DNA of 64,000 nt from Capnocytophaga sp. oral taxon 878. GTDB taxonomy: Bacteria > Bacteroidota > Bacteroidia > Flavobacteriales > Flavobacteriaceae. The DNA lies in assembly GCF_002999135.1 (NCBI RefSeq), contig NZ_CP027229.1, forward strand, positions 124,001 through 188,000, given 5' to 3'. The notes beneath the pieces are model-generated. The model saw nothing but the letters and a program-made list of their open reading frames with translations, was not told the origin of the DNA and ran no database searches. Both the position numbers and the translations under genes were made by a program. Of the stretch, positions 35,888-43,461 are shown piece after piece. Numbering within the stretch: the stretch's first letter is position 1; each line of letters begins with the position of its first letter.

Positions 35888-36905
35888 TAATTCAAAAGTA
35901 TTGCTTATCTACACTGGTGGTACCATCGGGATGATAAAAGATTATCAAACAGGAGCATTACGTGCTTTTGAGTTTGACAACCTTTATAAGCGTATCCCTG
36001 AGTTATCACATTTAGATTGCCAAATATCGGTACATTCCTTTGAAAAAGTTATTGATTCATCTGATATGAATCCACGACATTGGGTAGCTATAGCTGAAGT
36101 TATAGAAAAGGAATATACTAATTATGATGGTTTTGTAGTACTACATGGCAGTGATACGATGAGTTATTCTGCTTCAGCTCTTAGCTTTATGTTAGAAGGT
36201 TTGTCAAAACCTGTAATATTCACAGGCTCACAACTCCCTATTGGCGATTTACGCACTGATGCTAAGGAAAATCTAATAACCTCTATACAGCTTGCAGCCT
36301 TAAAAGAGGAAGGACAATCGGTAATACGTGAGGTGGGACTTTATTTTGAATATAAGCTATATAGAGGTAATCGTACTACTAAGGTAAATGCAGAACGCTT
36401 TCAGGCTTTTACCTCTCCTAATTACCCTTTGTTGGTTGAAAGTGGAGTACATTTAAAGGTAATGAAAGAGAATTTGTTTAAACCTAAACCTCATACTATT
36501 CTAAAAGTATGGAAAGAGTTTGAACAAAAGGTAGCTATACTCAAAATGTTTCCAGGCATAACACCACAACTACTAAATGCTTTTTTTAGTATTGAAGGAT
36601 TAAAAGGAGTGGTGTTAGAAACCTACGGTTCGGGTAATGCTCCCACTGATGAATGGTTTTTGGAATGCTTGCGAAAAGCCATTGGTAAAGGAATACACAT
36701 TGTGAATGTAACCCAATGTAGTGGTGGAAGTGTGATTATGGGCAAGTATGCCGCTAGTGAAGCCCTCAAAACAATGGGAATAATAGATGGAAAAGATATT
36801 ACAACAGAGTCGGCTATTACTAAAATGATGATTTTATTGAAAAAAAATATTTCTCCTAACTTGTTCAAAATCAAATTTGAAGAAAGTATAGTTGGGGAAG
36901 TTTAA
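35877..36905 (+). CDS. ansA: Type I L-asparaginase
   Basis: Hydrolyses asparagine to aspartate and ammonia. The 342-residue protein has both active-site threonine motifs: LLIYTGGTIGMIKD near the start and FVVLHGSDTMSYSASALSFM. There is no signal peptide, which fits the cytoplasmic AnsA type. The start codon lies inside the end of the acyltransferase gene (11-bp overlap), so expression is probably coupled. Confidence 0.93.
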   Translation: METNNSKVLLIYTGGTIGMIKDYQTGALRAFEFDNLYKRIPELSHLDCQISVHSFEKVIDSSDMNPRHWVAIAEVIEKEYTNYDGFVVLHGSDTMSYSASALSFMLEGLSKPVIFTGSQLPIGDLRTDAKENLITSIQLAALKEEGQSVIREVGLYFEYKLYRGNRTTKVNAERFQAFTSPNYPLLVESGVHLKVMKENLFKPKPHTILKVWKEFEQKVAILKMFPGITPQLLNAFFSIEGLKGVVLETYGSGNAPTDEWFLECLRKAIGKGIHIVNVTQCSGGSVIMGKYAASEALKTMGIIDGKDITTESAITKMMILLKKNISPNLFKIKFEESIVGEV

Positions 36906-36925
36906 TAAAAAATTAAGAAAAAAAT

Positions 36926-36956
36926 TTGTCAGTTACAAAAATATTTTGTTACTTTG
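36926..36956 (+). promoter_or_regulatory. Probable promoter of tRNA-Ser
   Basis: TTG (36926-36928), a 20-nt spacer and TTACTTTG (36949-36956), 12 nt before the tRNA 5' end. Confidence 0.55.
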
Positions 36957-36968
36957 GCGTTCAGAAAT

Positions 36969-37056
36969 AGAGAGGTGTCCGAGAGGTTGAAGGAGTACGC
37001 CTGGAAAGTGTATATACATCAAAAGTGTATCGAGGGTTCGAATCCCTTCCTCTCTG
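36969..37056 (+). tRNA. tRNA-Ser (GGA)
   Basis: 88 nt. Acceptor AGAGAGG (36969-36975) pairs with CCTCTCT (37049-37055), with discriminator G. The anticodon loop CTGGAAA gives GGA at 37003-37005. A long variable arm (ATACA/TGTAT pairing) and GGTTCGAATC T-arm are typical of tRNA-Ser. CCA is not encoded. Confidence 0.95.
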
Positions 37057-37124
37057 CTTCTTTCAAATTTATAACATTAATTAAAAATTGAATTATTAAC
37101 TAACAATTTAAAAAGATTAATCAA

Positions 37125-37856
37125 ATGAAAAAAATGTCATCTAAGCTACTTTTAGTAGCAATGCTAGTTCTAAACGTAGCAATGGTTAGTGCACAGGAAG
37201 TATCAGATGCGGCTCAACAAAGCAAAAGCTTCCACCAAGTATTCAAAGAACGTTTCATTGAGGGAGGACCTATGTATATGGCTCCTATCTTGCTCTGCTT
37301 AATTATCGGTTTAGCAGTAGCTATTGAGAGGATTATTTACCTCAATATGGCAACGACAAACTCTAAAAAACTTATTACTGATATTGAAGAAGCTTTGGAT
37401 AGCAAAGGTGTTGAAGCTGCAAAAGAAGTATGCCGTAACACTAAAGGCCCTGTAGCGTCTATCTTCTATCAAGGATTAGACCGTGCATCTGAAGGTATTG
37501 ATATGGTTGAAAAATCAGTAGTATCTTATGGTGGTGTACAAATGGGACAATTAGAAAAGAATGTTTCTTGGATTTCGCTCTTTATCTCTATTGCACCAAT
37601 GTTAGGGTTTATGGGAACCGTAATTGGTATGATTGAGGCGTTCGATAAGATTAGTTCTGCTGGTGGTTTGGATGCTTCACTTATTGCTGGTGATATTAAG
37701 GTTGCCTTGCTTACTACTGTATTCGGTTTGATAGTTGCGATGATTCTACAAATTTTCTATAACTACATTATCGCTAAAATCGATGCTATTGTAAATGATA
37801 TGGAAGATGCTTCTATCTCACTTATCGACCTATTAGTAGCAAGAAAAATAAAATAA
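37125..37856 (+). CDS. exbB: MotA/TolQ/ExbB proton channel family protein
   Basis: Inner-membrane subunit of the TonB energising complex. The 243-residue product has an N-terminal signal-like helix (MKKMSSKLLLVAMLVLNVAM..), a segment MYMAPILLCLIIGLAVAIER (first core helix), then the conserved SWISLFISIAPMLGFMGTVI and AGDIKVALLTTVFGLIVAM helices. It heads a four-gene run exbB-X-exbD-exbD, the standard layout in Flavobacteriia. Confidence 0.92.
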   Translation: MKKMSSKLLLVAMLVLNVAMVSAQEVSDAAQQSKSFHQVFKERFIEGGPMYMAPILLCLIIGLAVAIERIIYLNMATTNSKKLITDIEEALDSKGVEAAKEVCRNTKGPVASIFYQGLDRASEGIDMVEKSVVSYGGVQMGQLEKNVSWISLFISIAPMLGFMGTVIGMIEAFDKISSAGGLDASLIAGDIKVALLTTVFGLIVAMILQIFYNYIIAKIDAIVNDMEDASISLIDLLVARKIK

Positions 37857-37891
37857 TTTACTCACCCTACTTTAAAAAAAAACTTTTAAGT

Positions 37892-38374
37892 ATGTATAAA
37901 ATAGCAAAATACGCATCAATAGCATTAGGAGTGCTAGGTATATTACTATGGATATGGTTATCCGTACTATATACTCCTGCAGGAACTCCTGTTGAGGAAG
38001 TGAAAAATAACTTCTGGAATCTTTGGGGTGCTGTTAGCTTTCAAGGTTTGCTAAGCTTTACTCTTTACTTTACTTACTTTATAGTAGCTATTGTGCTTGT
38101 ATCTGTAATAGTATCAGCTTCTCTTAGCATAGCCTCATCACCTAAAGCACTGAAAAAAACGCTTATCTATACAGGTGCTTTTGTTCTTGTTCTTCTTGTA
38201 GCTTACATTTTCTCATCAGGAAGTGTAGAAGCTAATGCTAGTGAAGAAGTGAAAAAAGCAAGTGAATCTGTACGTAAAGGGGTAAGCACCGGTTTAATAG
38301 CTTTGTACTTATTGGTAGCAGTAGCTGTTGTAGCTCTCGTTGCCTCTAACGTGAAAAAAGCACTAATGAAATAA
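37892..38374 (+). CDS. Four-helix membrane protein of the exbB-exbD cluster
   Basis: A 160-residue protein with about four hydrophobic helices (near 7-28, 50-78, 90-110 and 136-155). No family motif is recognised. Its fixed place between exbB (35-nt gap) and exbD (9-nt gap) suggests it is a Bacteroidota-specific partner of the TonB motor (inference from position). Confidence 0.7.
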   Translation: MYKIAKYASIALGVLGILLWIWLSVLYTPAGTPVEEVKNNFWNLWGAVSFQGLLSFTLYFTYFIVAIVLVSVIVSASLSIASSPKALKKTLIYTGAFVLVLLVAYIFSSGSVEANASEEVKKASESVRKGVSTGLIALYLLVAVAVVALVASNVKKALMK

Positions 38375-38383
38375 CAAAAAACT

Positions 38384-38998
38384 ATGGCAAAACGTTCAAT
38401 ACCTGAGGTAAATGCAGGGTCAATGGCTGACATTGCTTTCCTGCTGTTGATATTCTTTTTGGTAACAACAACCATTGAAAGCAATTCAGGGATTACTGTA
38501 AAATTGCCTCCTAAACAACCTGCCGACGCTCCAGAACCACCAGTGGTAAAAGAGAAAAACGTATTGGTAGTAGTTGTAAATAAAAATAACCAGTTGCTTA
38601 TCAATAACCAGATAAAAGAACTAAAGGATGTTAAGCAAACTGCCCTCGATTTTTTGGATAACAACGGCGATGGAACTTGCGCTTACTGCAAAGGTGATAA
38701 ATTAGCAACTTCATCAGACAACCCTGATAAGGCTATCATTACTTTGCGTAATGACCGAGAAACATCATACAAAACTTACGTAGCTGTACAAAATGAGCTT
38801 ATCAAAGCTTATAATGAATTACGTGAGCGGCAACGCCAACGTTTGTATCCTAATGAAGTACCTTACGAACAAATTGAAGAGGAGTTTAACGCTGCTCGTA
38901 CGCCAAAAGAGCGTAAAGCACAGTTAGAGCCCGTAATATTGAAATTGCAGGAACTTTACCCAAGAAAGCTCTTGGAAACTGCACCTAAAAAACACTAA
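38384..38998 (+). CDS. exbD: ExbD/TolR family biopolymer transport protein (first copy)
   Basis: The 204-residue product has a short cytoplasmic N-terminus, one membrane helix carrying the conserved Asp (EVNAGSMADIAFLLLIFFLV) and a periplasmic domain. The periplasmic part is longer than usual and contains a CAYCKGDK insertion of unknown role plus a charged C-terminal coiled tail (RTPKERKAQLEPVILKLQEL). Together with the second exbD it forms a heteromeric stator, as inferred for the family. Confidence 0.9.
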   Translation: MAKRSIPEVNAGSMADIAFLLLIFFLVTTTIESNSGITVKLPPKQPADAPEPPVVKEKNVLVVVVNKNNQLLINNQIKELKDVKQTALDFLDNNGDGTCAYCKGDKLATSSDNPDKAIITLRNDRETSYKTYVAVQNELIKAYNELRERQRQRLYPNEVPYEQIEEEFNAARTPKERKAQLEPVILKLQELYPRKLLETAPKKH

Positions 38999-39009
38999 AA
39001 TTAAAGACT

Positions 39010-39489
39010 ATGTCAAAATTCACAAAAAAGAAAAGTGGCGATACGCCTCCTATCTCAACGGCTTCTTTGCCTGACATTATTTTTATGCTTTTGTTTTTCT
39101 TTATGACTGTAACAGAATCAAAAGATAGTGATTTGATGGTTCAGAATAAGTTGCCTGTAGCTGATCAGGTACAAAAGTTGGATAAGAAAGACCCCGTTGT
39201 TTATATGTACGCAGGGAAACCTCTTCCTAAGTATCAGTCTAAATTTGGTGTAAATGCCAAAATTCAGGTAAATGATAAATTTATTGATGTGTCTGAAGTA
39301 GGTCACTACATTCTCAACTACAGAGAAGGCTTACGTGAAGGTTTACGTGATATCTTTATTACAGCCTTGAAAGTAGATGCTGATACCAATATGGGACTTG
39401 TAAGTGATATTCGTGAGAAATTACAAGATGTAAATGCTTTGAAACTTACTTATATTGTACATCAAGGTTCTCCACTTAATAATAAATAA
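39010..39489 (+). CDS. exbD: ExbD/TolR family biopolymer transport protein (second copy)
   Basis: The 159-residue product has membrane helix ASLPDIIFMLLFFFMTVTES with the conserved Asp, then a periplasmic domain ending KLTYIVHQGSPLNNK. It begins 11 nt after the first exbD and ends at a strong terminator. Two unlike ExbD proteins in tandem are usual in Bacteroidota. Confidence 0.9.
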   Translation: MSKFTKKKSGDTPPISTASLPDIIFMLLFFFMTVTESKDSDLMVQNKLPVADQVQKLDKKDPVVYMYAGKPLPKYQSKFGVNAKIQVNDKFIDVSEVGHYILNYREGLREGLRDIFITALKVDADTNMGLVSDIREKLQDVNALKLTYIVHQGSPLNNK

Positions 39490-39509
39490 AAATAATTGTT
39501 TATTATAAT

Positions 39510-39556
39510 AAAAAAGAAATCCGCGAAAGTTTTCTAACCTTGCGGATTTCTTTTTT
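39510..39556. terminator. Bidirectional terminator after the exb cluster
   Basis: 15-bp inverted repeat (AGAAATCCGC/GCGGATTTCT plus A/T flanks) with a 17-nt loop. It separates the exb genes from the convergent MoxR gene. Confidence 0.9.
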
Positions 39557-39575
39557 ATTATAAATTATTTAATTC

Positions 39576-40661
39576 TTAGCTATTCATTATAGAACATTGG
39601 TTGTAAAGTTCACGCCAACTAGTTCCTCTTTTCTTCATTACATTTTCAAGGTATTCTTTCCATACTATTTTATCTTTATCCTCATCTTTTACTACAGCTC
39701 CTTGTAAGCCTGAAGCAAGATCTTCATCGGTAACAGTTCCATTACCAAAACTACCTGCTAATGCCATACTATTAGTGATAAGTGATATAGCTTCTGCTGT
39801 TGAGATAACTCCACTAGGAGATTTTAGTTTTTGTTTCTCATCTAAAGTAGTTCCTTTCCTCAATTCTCTGAATATTGTTACTATTTTTTCAATAGCTTCG
39901 TTCTTTGGTAAATGAGCTTTTAGCTTGTAGTTATTTGATATTTCCGCTACACGCTTAGTTACGATAGATACTTCTGTTTCTAAGGTAGCTGGAGCAGGTA
40001 ATACAATAATATTGAAACGGCGTTTGAGTGCTGATGACATTTCATTTACGCCACGGTCACGTGTATTGGCAGTTGCAATGATTGAAAAACCGCGTTTGGC
40101 TGCTTGTTCTTCACTAAGCTCAGGGATAGCGATAGTTTTCTCTGAGAGAATAGAAATGAGAGCGTCTTGCACTTCTGAGGCACAACGTGATATTTCTTCA
40201 AATCGTGTTATCGAACCACTCTCCATAGCACGATAAATAGGTGATTTTAGCAAAGCTTCATGTGAAGGTCCGTTAGCTAGTAACATAGCATAATTCCATG
40301 AATAGCGTATATGTTCTTCACTAGTACCTGCAGTACCCTGAATTACTTTTTGTGAATCACCACTAATAGCAGCTGTAAGATTTTCTGAAAGCCATGATTT
40401 AGCAGTTCCAGGCTCACCTATAAGTAACAAAGAACGGTCAGTAAGAAGAGTGGCAATAGCTATTTCTACAAGCCGATTGTGGCCTATATACTTAGGGGTG
40501 ATAGTTATACCACTAGCAGAGCCTCCAGTAATAAATTTAAGTACAGCTTTAGGTGATAGTTGCCAGCCTATAGGTTTTTCTTGTTTTTTATCTTCTTCTT
40601 TAAGCGCCTCCAACTCATTAGAGTAGAGCTGCTCGGCAGGAAGTCTTAATACATCTGACAT
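39576..40661 (-). CDS. MoxR-type AAA+ ATPase
   Basis: The 361-residue AAA+ protein has Walker A LLIGEPGTAKSWLSENL, a Walker B-like segment with SITRFEEISRCASEVQDALI, sensor 1 IIATANTRDRGVN and an arginine-finger region SALKRRFN. The type resembles MoxR ATPases that work with VWA-domain partners in metal or protein remodelling. No VWA gene lies next to it, which is unusual. Its leader (40662-40760) contains the terminator of the upstream gene. Confidence 0.82.
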   Translation of the reverse strand: MSDVLRLPAEQLYSNELEALKEEDKKQEKPIGWQLSPKAVLKFITGGSASGITITPKYIGHNRLVEIAIATLLTDRSLLLIGEPGTAKSWLSENLTAAISGDSQKVIQGTAGTSEEHIRYSWNYAMLLANGPSHEALLKSPIYRAMESGSITRFEEISRCASEVQDALISILSEKTIAIPELSEEQAAKRGFSIIATANTRDRGVNEMSSALKRRFNIIVLPAPATLETEVSIVTKRVAEISNNYKLKAHLPKNEAIEKIVTIFRELRKGTTLDEKQKLKSPSGVISTAEAISLITNSMALAGSFGNGTVTDEDLASGLQGAVVKDEDKDKIVWKEYLENVMKKRGTSWRELYNQCSIMNS

Positions 40662-40695
40662 ATTTGATAGAGATTAATTGTTAAATATAAATAAT

Positions 40696-40735
40696 AAGGG
40701 TATCCAGAGAATAATGATAATTTCTAGATACCCTT
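40696..40735 (-). terminator. Terminator of the GH109-like gene
   Basis: 9-bp stem AAGGGTATC/GATACCCTT that continues after a mismatch (AGAGA/TTTCT), about 25 nt past the stop codon at 40761. T-rich sequence is on both sides. Confidence 0.75.
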
Positions 40736-40760
40736 TTTTATGAGTGTTTATGAATTTGTA

Positions 40761-42188
40761 TTAGTCAGCAAAAGCATGTTTATAACCTTTAATTTTTTTC
40801 CAAGCACCACGAGTAAAATCAGGGATTTCTACAGGAGCACTACCATTTTCTAATGATAACTTAGAAAGAGGTGCCACACAGCACCATTCAGCAAGGTCGT
40901 ATACATCCATATCCAAAGGTAAACCATTACGTAAACAGTAGATAAGGCGATAGTCCATAATGAAATCCATACCACCATGTCCACCTACTTCTTTAGCACG
41001 AGCTTCTAGGTCTTTAAGAATACGAGGTTTGTATTTCTCCATTAAAGCTTTTTTAGCAGCTTCAGGCATAAAGTTATGTGCTGATAAATTTTGATGATCA
41101 GGAACTTCGTCTTTAGCTATGCTTTCAGGCTGAATAAGGTAGCCTTGTATAGGGTATTTATTAGCAAAACCATTAGTACCAGTTAGTTGGTACATACGAG
41201 AGTAAGGGCGAGGTGTAACTACATCATGTTGTATTTGGATAGTTTTACCATTTTCTGTTTTAATCATACTAATGGTAAGGTCTCCGTTTTGGAAGTTAGG
41301 ATCTTCTTTACCCATTACGCGTTTGTACACTTCTTTTCCTCTAAAAGGATGTGTGTCAAATGAAACTATATAGTTCATTTTATCACCACGGTGAATATTA
41401 AGAGCTTGGCAAACGGGTCCTATACCATGAGTAGGGTATACATCACCACGGTTTTTGGCATTATAATCTAAACGCCAGTTATTCCAATAATAAGTCCAGA
41501 AATCATCTAAGTTATGAATATAAGCACCTTCTCCGTGAATAACTTCACCCAAAAGTCCTTGTTGTGCCATATTTAGGGTTGTAATTTCAAAATAGTCATA
41601 TACGCAATTTTCAAGCATCATACAATGTAGGCGAGTTTTTTCACTCATATCAATAAGAGCCCAAATCTCTTCCATAGTAAGAGCAGAAGGTACTTCTATA
41701 GCTACATGTTTTCCATGTTGCATAGCATAAAGAGCCATAGGAGCGTGGTGTTTCCAGTCTGAAACAATATAAACAAGGTCTACATTTTTGTTTTCACATA
41801 GGGCTTTCCAAGCATCTTCTGATCCTGTGTATTGATCTACACGAGCTAATCCTTCTTTTTCAAGAATTTTTTGTGAACGCTCTACCATCTCAGGACGAAT
41901 GTCGCACAAAGCAGTAATTTTAGCTCCAGGTACGTGATTCAAACGTCTTACAGCATCATGCCCACGCATACCCAAACCAATAATACCTACACGTACAGTT
42001 TCCATTTTAGGAGTAGTAAGGTTTAGTACATCTTTTTGTCCTGCAGGACGAGGTGGTGTAGGCACCTTAATTTGGTAAGCACTTGAGTCTTTTCTAGTGC
42101 TTGAGGATGAGGCTTGATTAGAATTACAAGCCACAAAGCCTAAACATACAACAATGCCTAAGGCTACTTGATAAATTCTTTTTAACAT
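40761..42188 (-). CDS. GH109-like Gfo/Idh/MocA lipoprotein (possible alpha-N-acetylgalactosaminidase)
   Basis: The 475-residue predicted lipoprotein has the signal MLKRIYQVALGIVVCLGFVAC, then the NAD-binding fold VRVGIIGLGMRGHDAVRRL and ALCDIRPEMVERSQKILEK, and the Gfo/Idh segments HVAIEVPSALTMEEIWAL and YPTHGIGPVCQALNIHRGDK. This set matches glycoside hydrolase family 109, NAD-dependent exo-alpha-N-acetylgalactosaminidases known from oral and gut Bacteroidota. It would act on mucin or glycolipid GalNAc outside the cytoplasm (inference). Confidence 0.85.
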   Translation of the reverse strand: MLKRIYQVALGIVVCLGFVACNSNQASSSSTRKDSSAYQIKVPTPPRPAGQKDVLNLTTPKMETVRVGIIGLGMRGHDAVRRLNHVPGAKITALCDIRPEMVERSQKILEKEGLARVDQYTGSEDAWKALCENKNVDLVYIVSDWKHHAPMALYAMQHGKHVAIEVPSALTMEEIWALIDMSEKTRLHCMMLENCVYDYFEITTLNMAQQGLLGEVIHGEGAYIHNLDDFWTYYWNNWRLDYNAKNRGDVYPTHGIGPVCQALNIHRGDKMNYIVSFDTHPFRGKEVYKRVMGKEDPNFQNGDLTISMIKTENGKTIQIQHDVVTPRPYSRMYQLTGTNGFANKYPIQGYLIQPESIAKDEVPDHQNLSAHNFMPEAAKKALMEKYKPRILKDLEARAKEVGGHGGMDFIMDYRLIYCLRNGLPLDMDVYDLAEWCCVAPLSKLSLENGSAPVEIPDFTRGAWKKIKGYKHAFAD

Positions 42189-42227
42189 AATAAGAAATAC
42201 TTTTTTAAAGGTTGATTATTAATGCGA

Positions 42228-42235
42228 CAAAGGTA
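42228..42235 (-). promoter_or_regulatory. -7 element of the GH109-like gene
   Basis: Minus-strand TACCTTTG, 40 nt upstream of the ATG at 42188. The -33 region is A-rich without a clear TTG. Confidence 0.55.
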
Positions 42236-42297
42236 GTGAAAAATCTTAAAAGTAAAAAATAAAAATAAAAAACTTTTTTATATTTATCATTCTTTTT

Positions 42298-42305
42298 TAT
42301 CTTTG
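42298..42305 (+). promoter_or_regulatory. -7 element of the bioF-like gene
   Basis: TATCTTTG, 32 nt before the ATG. At the 19-nt position there is TTT rather than TTG. Confidence 0.55.
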
Positions 42306-42336
42306 CCGCTCATTTTCAAAAGATAGTATTGTTTTT

Positions 42337-43461
42337 ATGATGAAACATATTTTGCAAAAATTATCAGAACGACAAAAAAAGAACGCATTGCGTAGTCTTG
42401 CAATGCGTTCCTTTGCTATTGATTTCTATTCCAACGATTATATTGGTTTTAGTAATAACTCGAAAATAGGCAGCAGTATAGAACAGTTACTTAGTACTCA
42501 ACCTCAACTTTATGGCGCAACAGGATCACGTTTATTATCTGGTAATTTGGCTATTTTTACTGAAACAGAAACCTATATCGCTAAATTTCATCATTCACCT
42601 GCTGCACTGCTTTATAACTCCGGCTATGATGCCAATGTAGGTTTCTTTTCTTGTATAGTTGGTAGAGGTGATATTATTTTGTATGATAGTTATAGTCATG
42701 CTTCTATACGTGATGGTATTTCACTTAGTTTAGCCACAGCTTATAAGTTTAGACATAATGATTTAGATGATTTAGAAAAGTTACTACAACGCTTTGCTTC
42801 ACCTGATAAAACAATTTTAATAGTTACTGAAACAGTCTTCTCTATGGATGGTGATAGTCCCGATTTACAACAGTTAGTACTCTTAGCAAAGCGTCATAAT
42901 GCTTATGTAGCTGTAGATGAAGCCCATGCTATAGGAGTATTGGGTACTCATGGATGTGGTTTAGTACAGGCTTTAGGATTAGAAAAAGAAGTATTTGCTC
43001 GTATTGTTACTTTTGGCAAAGGGTTAGGAGCACATGGAGCAGCAGTATTAGCAGCCCCCGAAGTGATTAATTATTTAGTAAACTTTTCACGTTCTTTTAT
43101 CTATACTACAGCTATGAGTCCTCATAGTGTAGCTACTATTAGGGCTGGCTATGAGCAGTTACAACACACAGAAGCTATTGGATTTTTACATTGCAATATT
43201 AAACATTTTACTAAGGAAGTAGAAAAATATCAGCTACAAGGCTTTATTAGCTCACAGTCAGCTATACAAGCTATAATAGTAGCTGGTAATGAACGTGTAA
43301 AAGCACTAGCACAACAGCTGCAAACTGAAGGTTTTGGGGTTCTTCCTATTTTAGCCCCCACAGTACCCGTAGGGCAAGAACGTTTGCGTATATGTCTACA
43401 TAGTTTTAACACTAAGGAGCAAATTACAGCTTTAGTCGCCTCAATCGCAAAGCATTACTAA
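42337..43461 (+). CDS. bioF: 8-amino-7-oxononanoate synthase-like aminotransferase
   Basis: A PLP enzyme of the alpha-oxoamine synthase family (BioF, KBL). The 374-residue product has the family block GATGSRLLSGNLAIFTETET, YDSYSHASIRDGISLS, VDEAHAIGVLGTHGCG and the PLP lysine in VTFGKGLGAHGAA. The shortened N-terminus and closest feel are BioF, the first committed step of biotin ring formation, but KBL-type activity cannot be excluded. The last 38 bp overlap the convergent copA gene. Confidence 0.85.
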   Translation: MMKHILQKLSERQKKNALRSLAMRSFAIDFYSNDYIGFSNNSKIGSSIEQLLSTQPQLYGATGSRLLSGNLAIFTETETYIAKFHHSPAALLYNSGYDANVGFFSCIVGRGDIILYDSYSHASIRDGISLSLATAYKFRHNDLDDLEKLLQRFASPDKTILIVTETVFSMDGDSPDLQQLVLLAKRHNAYVAVDEAHAIGVLGTHGCGLVQALGLEKEVFARIVTFGKGLGAHGAAVLAAPEVINYLVNFSRSFIYTTAMSPHSVATIRAGYEQLQHTEAIGFLHCNIKHFTKEVEKYQLQGFISSQSAIQAIIVAGNERVKALAQQLQTEGFGVLPILAPTVPVGQERLRICLHSFNTKEQITALVASIAKHY

